Shown: piece after piece, positions 34,480 to 45,084 of the stretch
How positions within the stretch are numbered: position 1 is the stretch's first letter
Layout: the number at the start of each line of letters is the position of its first letter
Assembly (NCBI GenBank): GCA_019426215.1
Contig: CM033405.1
Span: forward strand, 7,107,001 to 7,171,000
Length of the DNA stretch: 64,000 nt
From: Buddleja alternifolia
Lineage: Eukaryota; Streptophyta; Magnoliopsida; Lamiales; Scrophulariaceae
Direction: 5' to 3'
Notes under the pieces: generated by a model
Databases searched by the model: none
What the model was told of the DNA's origin: nothing
The model's input: only the letters and a program-made list of their open reading frames with translations
Translations under genes and position numbers: made by a program

Positions 34480-35810
34480 TTAGTTAGCATCATCAAACAC
34501 AACATGAATGGATTCTTCAACCTTCGATTTAATCTTATTTAAGATGCGAAAGCTCTTTCCATTTTTTGCATAGCCTAGAAAGATTCCTTCATCCGCTTTA
34601 GGATCAAATGTCTTTAGGCTTTGGTATCCATTGTTATGAATGAAACATTTTGAACCAAATACATGAAAGTATGAAACATTCGGCTTACGTCCCTTCCATA
34701 ACTCATATGGAGTCTTTTCATGTTGCTTGTTGATCATACACCGGTTCTGAGTGTAGCAAGCGGTATTAATAGCTTCGGCCCAAAACCTTTGAGGCAGCTT
34801 AGACTCGGCTAACATAGTCCTAGCAGCTTCTTTAAGCGTTCTGTTCCGTCGCTCGGCCACTCCATTTTGTTGAGGTGTTCTAGGCGCTGAATACTCATGA
34901 AGTATTCCAAGGTCTTTACAAAATTTCTCAACAATATGGTTAGTAAATTCAGTTCCTCTATCACTTCTAATTCTTGTCACTTTTAGATCTTTTGAGTTTT
35001 GTAGTTGACGAATTAGAGAAGTGAGCTTGGCACTAGTTTCATCTGTAGATGCCAAAAATTCTACCCATGTATAGTGTGAGAAATCATCAACTATTACTAG
35101 TGAGTACTTTTTACCACTAACGCTCATGATTTGAATAGGACCAAACAAATCTAAATGTAGTAATTCAAGTATTCGAGATGTCGATAGATGAAGCTTCTTC
35201 TTAAAAGATGATTTAACTTGCTTACCCATTTGACAAACATCACATAAGCGATCTTTATTAAAGGAACCCTTAGGTAATCCTTCTACAAGATTTAGCGATA
35301 TTAATTGAGAGATTGCCTTAAAGTTGAGGTGATTCATTTTTCTATGCCATAACCAACCCAATTCATTTTGACTATTAGCTACGAAGCATGTAGAGTTGTT
35401 ATCTAATGTTGAATCCCAATCTACTAAGTATACATTGTTTGTTCTTTTTCCTTTTAATTTAGTAGATCCTGTCTCAATATCGATTATCTCGCAAAAGTCA
35501 CTAGAGAATTTAATTTCAAAGCCTTTATCACAAAATTGACTTATGCTTAGGAGATTATGTTTAAGACCCTCAACATAGTATACATCATTAATCATGATGT
35601 TCCCTCTATGCATGATACCTATACCTTTAGTTTTACCTTTAGAGTTGTCACCGAATATAACTTGAGGACCATTGGTTGCACGATAGTTGATCAAGAGATC
35701 CTTTGAGCCAGTCATATGTCTCGACGACCCACTATCTATGTACCAAGTTGAGGTATCGGTGTTGGCTCTAGGTACCTGCATTCAAAGGGCAGTCTAATTC
35801 TTCTTAGGTA
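34480..35810 (-). pseudogene. Protease and integrase, copy B-C
   Basis: Open frame of 433 codons from 35781. Protease active site TWYIDSGSSRHMTG is near its start. The integrase zinc domain (LWHRKMNHLN ... CDVCQMGK) follows, then the catalytic core with LDLFGP, RSDRGTEF and PQQNGVAERRNRT, giving the D-D-E triad. The frame ends at TAA 34480-34482 inside the acidic linker before RT, where the polyprotein should continue in the same frame. Two further stops lie just before 35781 in the same frame, so the true upstream junction with gag is broken. Confidence 0.9.
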
Positions 35811-36253
35811 CCCATTTTTTTTTGGGTCCTTCTTTGTTAGTAACGTTAGTCTGAATTAGAATTTTCGGAACCCATATTTGCCTTGTCTTTATTTCAGGAA
35901 GATTGGCCTTCTTGGGTTTTGGTTTGTGTTGTGTGTGCTTTTTAGGTGTATAGTAATATCCTTTATTATAGTAATAATCACAGTCATAGTCATAGTTATC
36001 ATAGTATTGACAATATGATCTAGATCTTAATTTGTGGATATTGACGTTGGTATTTCCTTGATATTGACTTAGGATGCACTTTTGGTGCTAGACGTTTAGC
36101 GTTTGATTTACTTATAGAAAGTTTTTCCTTAGCTTTTTGAGCGTTTGGATATACTTTCTTTTGTGAATCATTCACTTTGGTCTTTCCTTTGCCTGAGTCA
36201 GTGTTGACTTTCTCATTTGATCTCGTACCAATATCCTGAGTCTCATTCAGCGT
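35811..36253 (-). pseudogene. gag-protease linker, copy B-C
   Basis: The gag frame continues past its stop (36254-36256) for about 70 codons of Lys/Ser-rich sequence. It then changes frame near 36030, and a Tyr/Asp-rich run (about 35945-36025) and a basic KKHTQHKPKPKK stretch lead into protease. The Tyr-rich patch is unusual but lies in a poorly conserved linker. Confidence 0.55.
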
Positions 36254-38017
36254 TTATCTGTTTGAGCTTTCTTCAACAAAGGTTACACCTTTTCCTTTGT
36301 TGGTTGTTATAACCTTAGACACTTTGGTTTTATGACCAAATTTATCACAACCTAAACCGGTCTTTTCACCAAATGCTCTGGTTACTTCAGTCACATTATC
36401 TAGCGTTCTAGAAGCTTTTGATAATGATGAGATAAGCTGCTCAGATTTAGCAAGTTTAGCACTTACTTCAGCTTCTCTCTTGACTATTATGTCAATATCA
36501 CTTCTTAATTGAATAATTTCACTCTTCAGCGATTGGTTCTTCTCAATGCACTGTTGCTGAAGTTGCAACTCTGCTTTGAGCGTTACTTTATCCCTTTTGA
36601 GCGCTGAAATAATATAAAGGTGATTTTTAAATAATTTTGCGGCTTCTTGACAATCTTTATAGTATTCTTTTACTTTGTCAAGTAATTCATCATAAGAAAG
36701 AGGATGACATAATTCAGTGGTTACCTCAGATAGCGAATTGTCAGACGCTTCATCATCGCTTGCCATGAGACAAATAAATGCTGAGTCGCTTGAAGGCTCA
36801 TCATCACTGCTTTCATCTGATGATTCCAAGTCCTCTTCAGGTGTGTAGAATGGTTCTGATTCTGCTAGCAACCCTTGTTGCCTCAGATTATTCCTGAATT
36901 GGTTTCTGGCTGTTTGGTCTTGCTTTGTGGGTTTAGACACATTTGGATATGGGCAATTAACTTGGAAATGCCCTGGTTTCCTGCAATTATAACAAAGGTT
37001 AGTTTTCATCTTTTGTTCATTTGTTAATCTTGCAAATCGTGGTTTTGAGACCACTGGCGCTGAGAGATATTGCTGAGAAGATCCTTGATACTGAATTGGC
37101 GCTGGAGGGGAGGATGCAGGATAGTGAGGCGTTTGATATTGTTGTAGATTTTGAACAGGCGCTTGATATGAATTTTGTCCTGGATGTTTAGGACTGTTTC
37201 CTTTCTTATCATATTTCAGGAACTTTCTGAATCTGTTTAGAAGCGCTAGTTCTTCTTCCTCACTTATATCTGAAGCCTTTCCTTTACTACTGGATTTTCC
37301 TTTGATTGATGCCATTAGCGCTCCAGATTCAATTACTGGACTGCTCACTACATCGCTGGCCGAATTCAATTCAAATTCAAATGCCTTGAGTTCTGAAAAG
37401 GCATCTTCTGGAGTTAGACTATCCAGATTGCTTGATTCTCTCAATGCAGTTGTTTTCATAAGGAATTTACTCGGGAGACTTCTGAAGATTTTGACAACCA
37501 TTTCCCGATTTTGTAATTCCATGCCCAAAGATGTTAATTCAGTGACAAGAGCTGTACATCTCATGTCTAATTATTCTAGCGTCTCATTGGATAACATCTT
37601 AAAGCTGTTGAACTTTTCTTTGGCAATTGATAATTTGTTTTCCTTAATTTGTGCCGAGCCACCACAAATAGTAGCCAACTTATCCCAAATCTCTTTGGTT
37701 GTATTGCATGATTTGACTTTGTTGAATAAGTTGTCATTGTCACCAATAGCTGTGTATAAGGCATTCCGACCGACATTGTCTAGATTGGCTCGTCGACGCT
37801 CATCGGTGGACCATTCTTGTTTGGGCTTCTCCACATAACCGTCAGGTGTTTCTTTTGTGGCTTCGAGCGCTCTGGTGATAACTTTGTATATTTTGATTGG
37901 CCCATGTGAAATGATATCACACATTTCATCATCACATGAACACAAATAAGTAAACGCTTTGACCTTCCATGAATCATAATTTGATTCGGTCAACTTGGGA
38001 ATTTTAGAAAATGCCAT
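36254..38017 (-). pseudogene. gag, copy B-C
   Basis: Starts MAFSKIPKLTESNYDSWKV at 38017, a typical copia gag (DUF4219/UBN2-type) start with the Trp of the YDSWK motif. One TAA at 37571-37573 interrupts it, and the same frame continues from 37570 to 36254. A CCHC zinc knuckle (CYNCRKPGHFQVNC) lies at about 36955-36996, followed by an acidic Ser/Asp/Glu region and a C-terminal coiled coil (about 36400-36640). With the nonsense codon ignored, the length is about 585 codons. Confidence 0.87.
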
Positions 38018-38112
38018 GAAAAATTTAAAGTAATTTTAAAGCGACTATTTTTAGAAAAATGGATCTAAACAAGCAGTTACGCTTCGAAATGCTTAGGTTT
38101 CAACTTCAACCA

Positions 38113-38123
38113 CTCTGATACCA
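38113..38123 (-). other. Primer-binding site of copy B-C
   Basis: Minus strand reads TGGTATCAGAG, the complement of the 3' end of initiator tRNA-Met, two bases inside LTR C. It proves that LTR C is the 5' LTR and that the element runs on the minus strand. No equivalent site is present left of LTR B. Confidence 0.92.
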
Positions 38124-38125
38124 CT

Positions 38126-39998
38126 TGTTGGTCCAAAGTGGTACACGAAAGGGTCTAGAAGGGGGGGTTGAATAGACCCTGAAGTCTTTTTCGACTTCTA
38201 AAAATTCGTATCACTTTGAAGTATTTGAATGCTCGGAAAGCTTTGAGCGCTGGGTGCAGCACTTGAGGGATAATGACTTAAGCGCTAGTTTCAGGCGCTT
38301 GAGGGACGTTAACTTAGACTCGGTGATTTCAACGCTTACCAAAGTAGGGCAGAGTTTAGTCACTAAATCAGGGTTAGCACAGCGGAAGTATTTTATAGCT
38401 TAGCGTTCGGTTTGTTAATCAAAAGTAGTCGCATAGGTGTTTTAAAACTTTATCAAAGTATATGCAATATGAATAGTAAAGCAATAAAATAGTAAATAGT
38501 TAAAGCGGTAAATGACACAGGATATTTATAAGGTTCACTGGGTGATGTAATCCCAGCTACGTCCTTCTTCTCCTTTTATCAGGGAGGTTTTCCACTATGA
38601 TGATTATCGAAGAGTCACACAGAGACTTCTACAAAATAGAGGGAGATTGGATATGATCTCGGAACTCCTTGGTCACACAGATTTCAGCTCCAATAAAGAC
38701 CTTCTATCCTCTTGCTTCTTCCACTCAGAAATAATGCAAGTTACGCTTGATCCTGGAACTCCTTGGTCACATAGATTTCAGCTCCAATAGAGATCTTCTT
38801 CCACAAGCTTCTTTTACACAAAAATATTGCTTGTAAATCAACAAGCTTTCTCACTCAGATGAAAGGTGTTGAGAGTTTATATAACGGGTTTGTTTGTTTT
38901 TGGAAAGTTTAAACAACTTGAAGATATCTCAATAGTAGTGTAGGGTCTTCAAAGAAGGGTTGGAGATATATTTGACTGTTTCTGGAATATTTGTGAAAAG
39001 ATTACAAGGATATTTGGCTATGGACTTTGTAGGCTTTTCTTTCAACAAAGTTTTTATTCTTTTCTTGTATCTTTTTGTATATACAAGAGATTGTGACTTT
39101 ATTCACACTAATATATTCAGGTATATCTCTTGTATGTGTCACTACTTATTTTATTTTTGTTGAAAGGGCTATTTATAGGTTATTTGTGGTTTTTGTCCGT
39201 TGGACACGGTTGGGATCTCGTTTCCCTAAACATTCCATGAGTTCTGACATTCCTAACTTTGGGTATTTTTAATTAGTTAGGCATGTTCTTGGTTTCATAA
39301 CTCTGACAGTCTTGGTCAAATAAATGGTTTGCCCATAAGTTGTAGTGCTTATATTTTAATAGCACTTATCCGTCTTTTGATGCATCTTGTCTTATTCCCG
39401 TTTGGAAATAATTACTGTTGGGTCATGCATTTTTTAAGTCTTTAGTAACTTGGGCTTACGTCTTCAGGTTACGTTTTGAGAACTGGACGCTTGAGCTTTT
39501 GGATGTTGGGCTTTTTTGAAAGCAGTCTTCTATGTGCTAAACAGACGCTTAAAAAAAGAGTCAGTATTCTTTGCCCAACTTTTAGACGCTTGACCTTCCA
39601 TTTTATCTTTGATAGACTCACTAAGAATTCTATCATTGACTTAGTGTTAAGTACTTGGTCTAAAGTTCATAATAAAACTTGAGCGCTGGTTTCATAACCT
39701 GGGACAGTCTTTTAGCGCTTTGACGGACGCTTGAGACTAATCTTTATCTTTACTGTTCCTTCAGACGCTTGATCTTCAACTTCATCACTTGGTAGACTCA
39801 CACAGAACTCTTCTAGTGATCTAGTATCACATCCTTAGTCTAAAATCTATAAAGATAAAAATACTAGCCTAATAAAATAAACAAGCTTTCAGACGCTTAT
39901 ACATTTGTTCTATGAAAGCTTTTATACTTACATTTCTTGGGGTCTAACATAGAATCCTAATTGTCATCATCAAAACATCTAACATGAAATTCCTAACA
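38126..39998 (-). repeat. LTR C, outer right LTR of the composite (5' LTR)
   Basis: 1,873 bp, plus-strand ends TGTTGG and CCTAACA. It shares with LTR A, against LTR B, several by-eye variants (AAAAAAAGAGTC near 39550, ACTGTTCC near 39752, GGAGATATA near 38962), but at other sites it agrees with B. Its G-run near 38161 is only about 7 long against 9 or more in A and B. The right flank TATTC matches the left flank of LTR A. Confidence 0.92.
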
Positions 39999-40283
39999 TA
40001 TTCCGTGGAATGAACTGGAAATCAAGTAAAGTAACCATAATAACTAGTGAGAGAATCATGTCCTTAGGCAGCTGAAATAATCTAAGATGTTTCTAGGTTT
40101 AGCGTTAACTACGATTTCTCAAGGAAATATTTTAATAGAATGGAGAAACTAAAAGACAATTTTGTTTGCTTGTATGATTTCGTCTGAATATATTCTGTGG
40201 AATGAACTGAAAATCAAGTAAAGTACGTAGAACTATAATATTAAGTGAGAGAGAATCATGCTCCTAGGCAGCTAAAATAATCT
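39999..40283. repeat. Tandem duplication in the flank, with the insertion target
   Basis: The stretch 39999-40083 recurs at about 40191-40283, and 40084-40190 recurs left of the composite at about 11058-11171. Before insertion there were thus two tandem units of about 195 bp. The composite sits in the first. The second keeps the uninterrupted target (GTCTGAATATATTCTGTGG). No coding potential was recognised. Confidence 0.8.
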
Positions 40284-41470
40284 AAGTGTCAGCTGAAAAG
40301 CCACATATGAAAAACATGTAGAAGGAATATTACTCTTGTGTTGGAAAAGGGGCAAAATTGCCCCAGTATTACAAAAATAAGTTGATTATCCCTTGTGTTT
40401 TAAAAAGTAAGGCAAAATCCACACCTTTATTAAAATGGCAAATAAGGCAAAATACACACACCCTTATTATTTATATTTAAGGTCAAACACTCCCACAAAA
40501 GTGGGCAGACAGGTGGGAAAAAAGCTAATTTGGGCCATTTTGTGTTTTGAATTGTGCGTATTTGACCTTAAATATAAATAAAAGGAGTTTGTTACTTGAT
40601 TTTCCTCAAAAAGCAACTTCAGAAATTTTGTTCCCTAAAAAACTATTGTTATAGTTGGGTGGGGGTGCCAAATTTAATGGCCAAACTTTTTTTTTTCCGA
40701 TCCATAATTGATGAGGGGACTAACTTTATAAAGTTAAGTTGATTTATGGGACTATTATTGTCATTTTAAAAAGTTTTGTACCGAAGTTTTTTTTCCGTGA
40801 GTTATGGGACTAGTTATGTATTTTTCTCTGTAACATACATGACGTAGGGAAAGCAATAGATTTTAAAAAAACTGAAGAACACGTCTTCAAACTTCAAATA
40901 AAGATTGAGTGCACTCAAAGGATCTGCAAAAGCAAAAGTTTTCTTATCAAACAATTTCCCTAACATTACGAAGCTAAGTAGAGGATTGAATAGATGAATC
41001 GATCCTTGAACTTTACTTGATAAACCACAAATTTCTAATTCGCAGCTAAAAAAGAGATAAGACAACTATTTGCTCAAACAGTGGAACAATTTGTATTGCC
41101 TGAATTTTCTGGATTTATACAACTGAAAAGAAAATTTGAAACTAAAATGAAAAATTGAGCTGGAACGAGCTCGTAACAGAAAAGGAAAGAGAATCTGTAA
41201 CAAAACTTGACAACTCTCAACTAACCCTAATTATGTCTGATTTGAACCTAATTAATCCCTCAATTTAATGAAAAGTAATTAATTATTTCTTTCTACTTTT
41301 ACTTCTACAAATATATAAGAGGGAAGACAGGCTGCTCTTCATCACCCGAGTGCACGCCCCTGCTTTTTATGGGATCCACTGGATTGGGGCCCTATTTTTT
41401 TTTATTTTTTGTCACTCCTTCAGCGTTAAAATGACGCCGTTTTCTTTGTTTATCTGATGAGGTTTTATTA
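40284..41470. other. Unassigned AT-rich DNA
   Basis: No transposon motif recognised. A minus-strand reading frame at 41065-40814 (83 codons) has no recognisable domain and is probably chance. Homopolymer T-runs lie near 40687 and 40784. The 3' end resembles its own surroundings: GTTTATCTGATGAGGTTTTA at about 41450-41467 has a close second copy at about 42162-42180, after the foldback element. Confidence 0.5.
40467..40581. repeat. Perfect 21-bp inverted repeat with 73-bp loop
   Basis: Arms 40467-40487 and 40561-40581 are exact reverse complements (TTATTTATATTTAAGGTCAAA). This could be the core of a small MITE or a chance AT-rich hairpin. No target duplication was found. Confidence 0.6.
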
Positions 41471-42143
41471 GGGAAAATTACAGTTTTCGTCCCTAAAGTT
41501 GTAGCCAAAAACATATTTGGTCCCTCATGTTTCAGCCTCAACACATTTGGTCCCTCAACTTACAAATTTTGAACAAATGTGGTCCCTGCCGTCAATTTAC
41601 CGTTAGAACTAACGAAATTCGCACTATTCATCATCTTTTCCAACTAACCCAACCCTAAAATCCAATTTCAAACTTTAAATTATGATATCTCACTCATTTC
41701 AAGTCCATTTTTAACGAATCTTATATGGTTAGAATCGTCTCAATGAGTAGAATCCATCCATGTAAGTTTTGTCCCAAAATACGCTGATTCAAAAAATGGA
41801 TTTTTTTCAGATTTGTGCGGTTCGGGTCAATAGAATCAGCACATTTTGGGACAAAACTTACATGGATGGATTCTACTCGTTGAGACAATTCTAACCATAT
41901 AAGATTCGTTAAAAATGGACTTGAAACGAGTGAGATATCATAATTTAAAGTTTGAAATTGAATTTTAGAGTTGGGGAAGATGATGAACAGTGCGAATTCC
42001 GTTAGTTCTAACGGTAAATTGACGGCAGGGACCATATTTGTTCAAAATTTGTAAGTTGAGGGACCAAATGTGTTGAAACTGAAACATGAGGGACCAAATG
42101 TGTTTTTGGCTACAACTTCAGGGACGAAAAGTGTAATATTCCC
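41471..42143. mobile_element. Foldback (long terminal inverted repeat) element, MULE-like
   Basis: Two arms of about 320 bp (41471-41790 and 41824-42143) are near-perfect reverse complements around a loop of about 33 bp. The ends read GGGAAAATTACA and, inverted, GGGAATATTACA. A perfect 10-bp direct repeat GGTTTTATTA flanks it at 41461-41470 and 42144-42153. Target duplications of 9-11 bp with long terminal repeats are typical of Mutator-like elements. It has no transposase, so it would be non-autonomous. The 104-codon minus-strand frame inside is a by-product of the arms. Confidence 0.85.
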
Positions 42144-42429
42144 GGTTTTATTATTATCCCCTGTTTATCTAATGAGGTTTTACTTTATTACCTTTGCTGG
42201 GACCTTTTTTTCAAATTTGGGTTTGCCTTTTGGGTAGTCACTATTTTCTTCTTCTTTTAGCTCATCGTTGAATGAAATTTCAAGCTTTATGAGTCTTTTA
42301 ACTTGCGTTGTAATTATGCTGCAGAAATTGTTGTTGGTGTTTCGGTTTGAAAAGAAAAAGGGTCAAAAGATTTCGGATTCGGGCTGAAAAATAGGGGACA
42401 TTCATAGTAAGACATCTGAACAAGAAAAA

Positions 42430-43501
42430 AGGGACAGGAATGAATGTCGCGGACAGCTTATGCACAAAAAATTTCACTAGGAAAATATAACACCGCAGCC
42501 ATTAGTGGAGGTTCGTCAAATTTAGAATTATCAGGTTTTTGTAGATTATCTAAAATACGGGATGAAACTTGGTGTCTACCTGAGGCACCTTCCTGTAAAT
42601 ATTATAATGCAACTAGATTTTATTACGATCCACCCAGTTTTTGCTGCTCAAATGGACAAGTGTCTCTTTCACTAGTACATGTCTCCGATGAATTCCGTAA
42701 GTTACTTTTTGGTAGTTCTCAAGCTTCGTTGCATTTTAGGGCAAATATTCGAACATGCAGTAATACTTTTGCTTTTAGGTCATTTGGAGCCACATATGAT
42801 AAATAACTTTGCCGAAATGATAAGAACATAGAACATTTATACTTTTAAGGTGCAAGGACTTATATACCACTTTCTAGATGATTTAACTCCGGTAGAAGGA
42901 AAAGGTAAAAAGCTGCATTTATATTTTCATGATGTTAAAAATGAGGTTGCTAATCGCTTGACTGTCAGATAAATTAGATGAAAAGTTAGTTGTCACGATT
43001 CTTAAACTCTTGGAATTTAATCCATATACAATTTTTTTTCCGGAACTTGAGTGAAGATTCTGATATACATGAATATAAGATTGTTTTAAGAGCTGACCCG
43101 GGATTAGACCAATATAGATATAATGTTCCTACGATTGAACAAGTAGCAGCAATATGGAAAGATTCAGATGTTGAGGAATCTCAATCTTGAGATATTAGAG
43201 TTTACACAAAATTAAGCAAGAGTCAAAAAGTTGAATATTATTATGGCTGTGATGATCCTCTACAATATGTTATATTATTTCCTCGAGGTGAACTTGGATG
43301 ACACATACGCATTAAATGAAAACCTCCTTCCGTAGTAACAAATGTTATAGCAGATAATGAATACTGTGAGGGAGAACATTTTATGCGCCCCTCGGATGTT
43401 ACCTCGGCTACCTAATTACTACAGGCCAAATCACATGGTGTTTTTACAATATATATATTTCTACGATTGGGCAAATCTCATTTTTAAAGTGGGCACGAAT
43501 A
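42430..43501 (+). pseudogene. Helitron replicase/helicase N-terminal fragment
   Basis: Autonomous Helitrons encode a Rep/helicase protein for rolling-circle transposition. The frame 42444-42806 and its continuation in shifted frames match the Helitron-like N-terminal region: PSFCCSNGQVSLS, then the FRANIRTCSNTFAFRSFGATYDK block, KIVLRADPGLDQ near 43081, VAAIWKDSDVEES near 43145, and a YYYGCDDPLQYVILFPRGELG-like stretch near 43235-43300. Several stops and frameshifts are present. The Rep HUH motif and helicase are missing, as the fragment is cut at 43502 by a copia LTR. No Helitron 3' hairpin or CTRR end was identified. Confidence 0.78.
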
Positions 43502-45071
43502 TGTCGGGGAAAAATAACCAAATGCAGCAGAAACGGAATTTAAAATTTTTTGGATTTCCCCATAACAGGATCAATCCCAGGGTTTTATCAGACGTATGTA
43601 CGATAGGATGATATAAACTTTATCCGTTGTAGCGAAGTGCTTGGAGAAACTCACGAGCTTGAATCCTTCAACTTCTTCGCGAAATTACTCCGGCTGAAAA
43701 CCTGATGATCCTAGCAGTGCAATTGTTCTACCTCTAAATTGTCTCGCCGGAAAGCTTGATGAGAAAAAACTCCTCATCTTTCTTGGTGATGACCGACGGC
43801 TAGGAGAGTGAGAGGGAGAGGATTTCTTTTCTTGTGGCTTAAGTGAATTATGACTTCTTACCCTAGGTATTAACTAATGTAATATATTTATATTACTTAA
43901 GTTAATACCTTGCGCTCAAATTAGCCCATAAAAGGTGCCTATTGGCCGCCCCATGTAGGCCTTGTGTGCCACTTGGTGCACCAATATGAGCTTAGTCCAA
44001 TCCATTATTTAATTAATTAATTCAATCCAGTTAATTAATCTAATTAAATAATAGGTAATCTATTCAATTAATTTTATTTCTCCAAGAAATAATATATTAA
44101 TTAAATTATAAATGAACTAAATTATTTCTTCAAATAATTAATTTCATTTAATTAATTTTAAGTATCTAATACTTAAAATATCACCACAAGAAAAATTCCA
44201 TTTTTCTATCGATTTTTCCTTTTTAAGCGTGACTCTTTAGGTTCGTTTATATTTGGCAATGAGAGAATTCCATTTAATATGGGTCCCACCTAGCCAGTCA
44301 AGTGGTTCATATTTTAACCCAAATAAGATGAAATGATTAGATCATTTTTACCTTTCTAATTGTAAATACCGTGTAAATATAAACTCTTCGTTTTCTTATC
44401 CCTGTCAAGTGAGAGTCATGGTTTTTGGCCAAACTCACTGACTTGACTCTATGCTATATTTATAATAAGTTCAGATCAGTGAATGCTTTGGCCAAAGACT
44501 TTAAGATCTAACTTATTTATAAATGCATAGAATAATTCCTCGTTCACCTTCGAGGGGAACGAATCCCATCTTGGATATCAGTTAAGGCTATTACTTGACC
44601 ATTAGGTTGCAGTTCGAGGTTAACCCCAACGAATAATCTGTTCTGTCATTGACAGTCGCAAAGTGAATGCCCATGTGACAGAATGGATGCAAGTCGTGTT
44701 CTAGCATATCAGTTCCACTGATGTGCTTACAACCTTAAGCTCCCACCATCACATGGTGTTTGACTGGAACTTCCATGTCAAAGCTCAGATTGTACAAGTA
44801 TGCCCAATCTTTATTTGTCCATTAAAGACTTCATATCACTTGCGAACTTGTTTAAGTAATCAAGATCAATCTCTCTAGTGTCAATCTTCCTATCACATAG
44901 GAAGTAGAGAGATTGCACTGAAAATATGGATAAAATATTTTGCACTACTTATAAATGCAAATACGATTTAAGTGAAAACAAAACAATGCCTTTTATAAGT
45001 CAATAAGTTTATTACAAGTGAGATGCCCTATCTTTCTATCCTCTATGGCATCTGAGGGCATAATCCTAACA
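43502..45071 (-). repeat. 3' LTR of the decayed copia
   Basis: Plus-strand ends TGTCGGGG and ATCCTAACA, 1,570 bp. The right edge abuts the minus-strand purine tract GCAAGTGGGAGAT. The left edge is set from a TG and from the loss of Helitron similarity, so it is less certain. The body is AT-rich, with a purine-rich GAGAGTGAGAGGGAGAGG segment near 43802-43820. Confidence 0.65.
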
Positions 45072-45084
45072 ATCTCCCACTTGC
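45072..45084 (-). other. Polypurine tract of the decayed copia
   Basis: Minus strand GCAAGTGGGAGAT directly before the 3' LTR. Confidence 0.7.

Larger units (their letters stand above)
11172..39998 (-). mobile_element. Sirevirus-like Ty1/copia composite with three LTRs
   Basis: The unit contains, left to right: LTR A, polypurine tract, env-like ORF, spacer, RT/RNase H, partial integrase, an inverted diverged fragment, LTR B, polypurine tract, env-like ORF, spacer, RT/RNase H, integrase/protease, gag, primer-binding site, LTR C. All three LTRs have the same orientation. The base pairs left of LTR A (TATTT) and right of LTR C (TATTC) match as a 5-bp target duplication allowing one substitution, and the uninterrupted target is still present in a nearby duplicate at about 40186-40200. 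LTR B has no such duplication with either. The gag type, the pol order and an extra ORF after pol fit the Sirevirus group. Confidence 0.82.

Noticed and set aside
40814..41065. 83-codon minus-strand frame as a host gene exon
   Set aside because: No domain, no splice context and biased AT-rich composition.
41721..42035. 104-codon minus-strand frame with apparent similarity to itself inverted
   Set aside because: Generated by the two arms of the foldback element.
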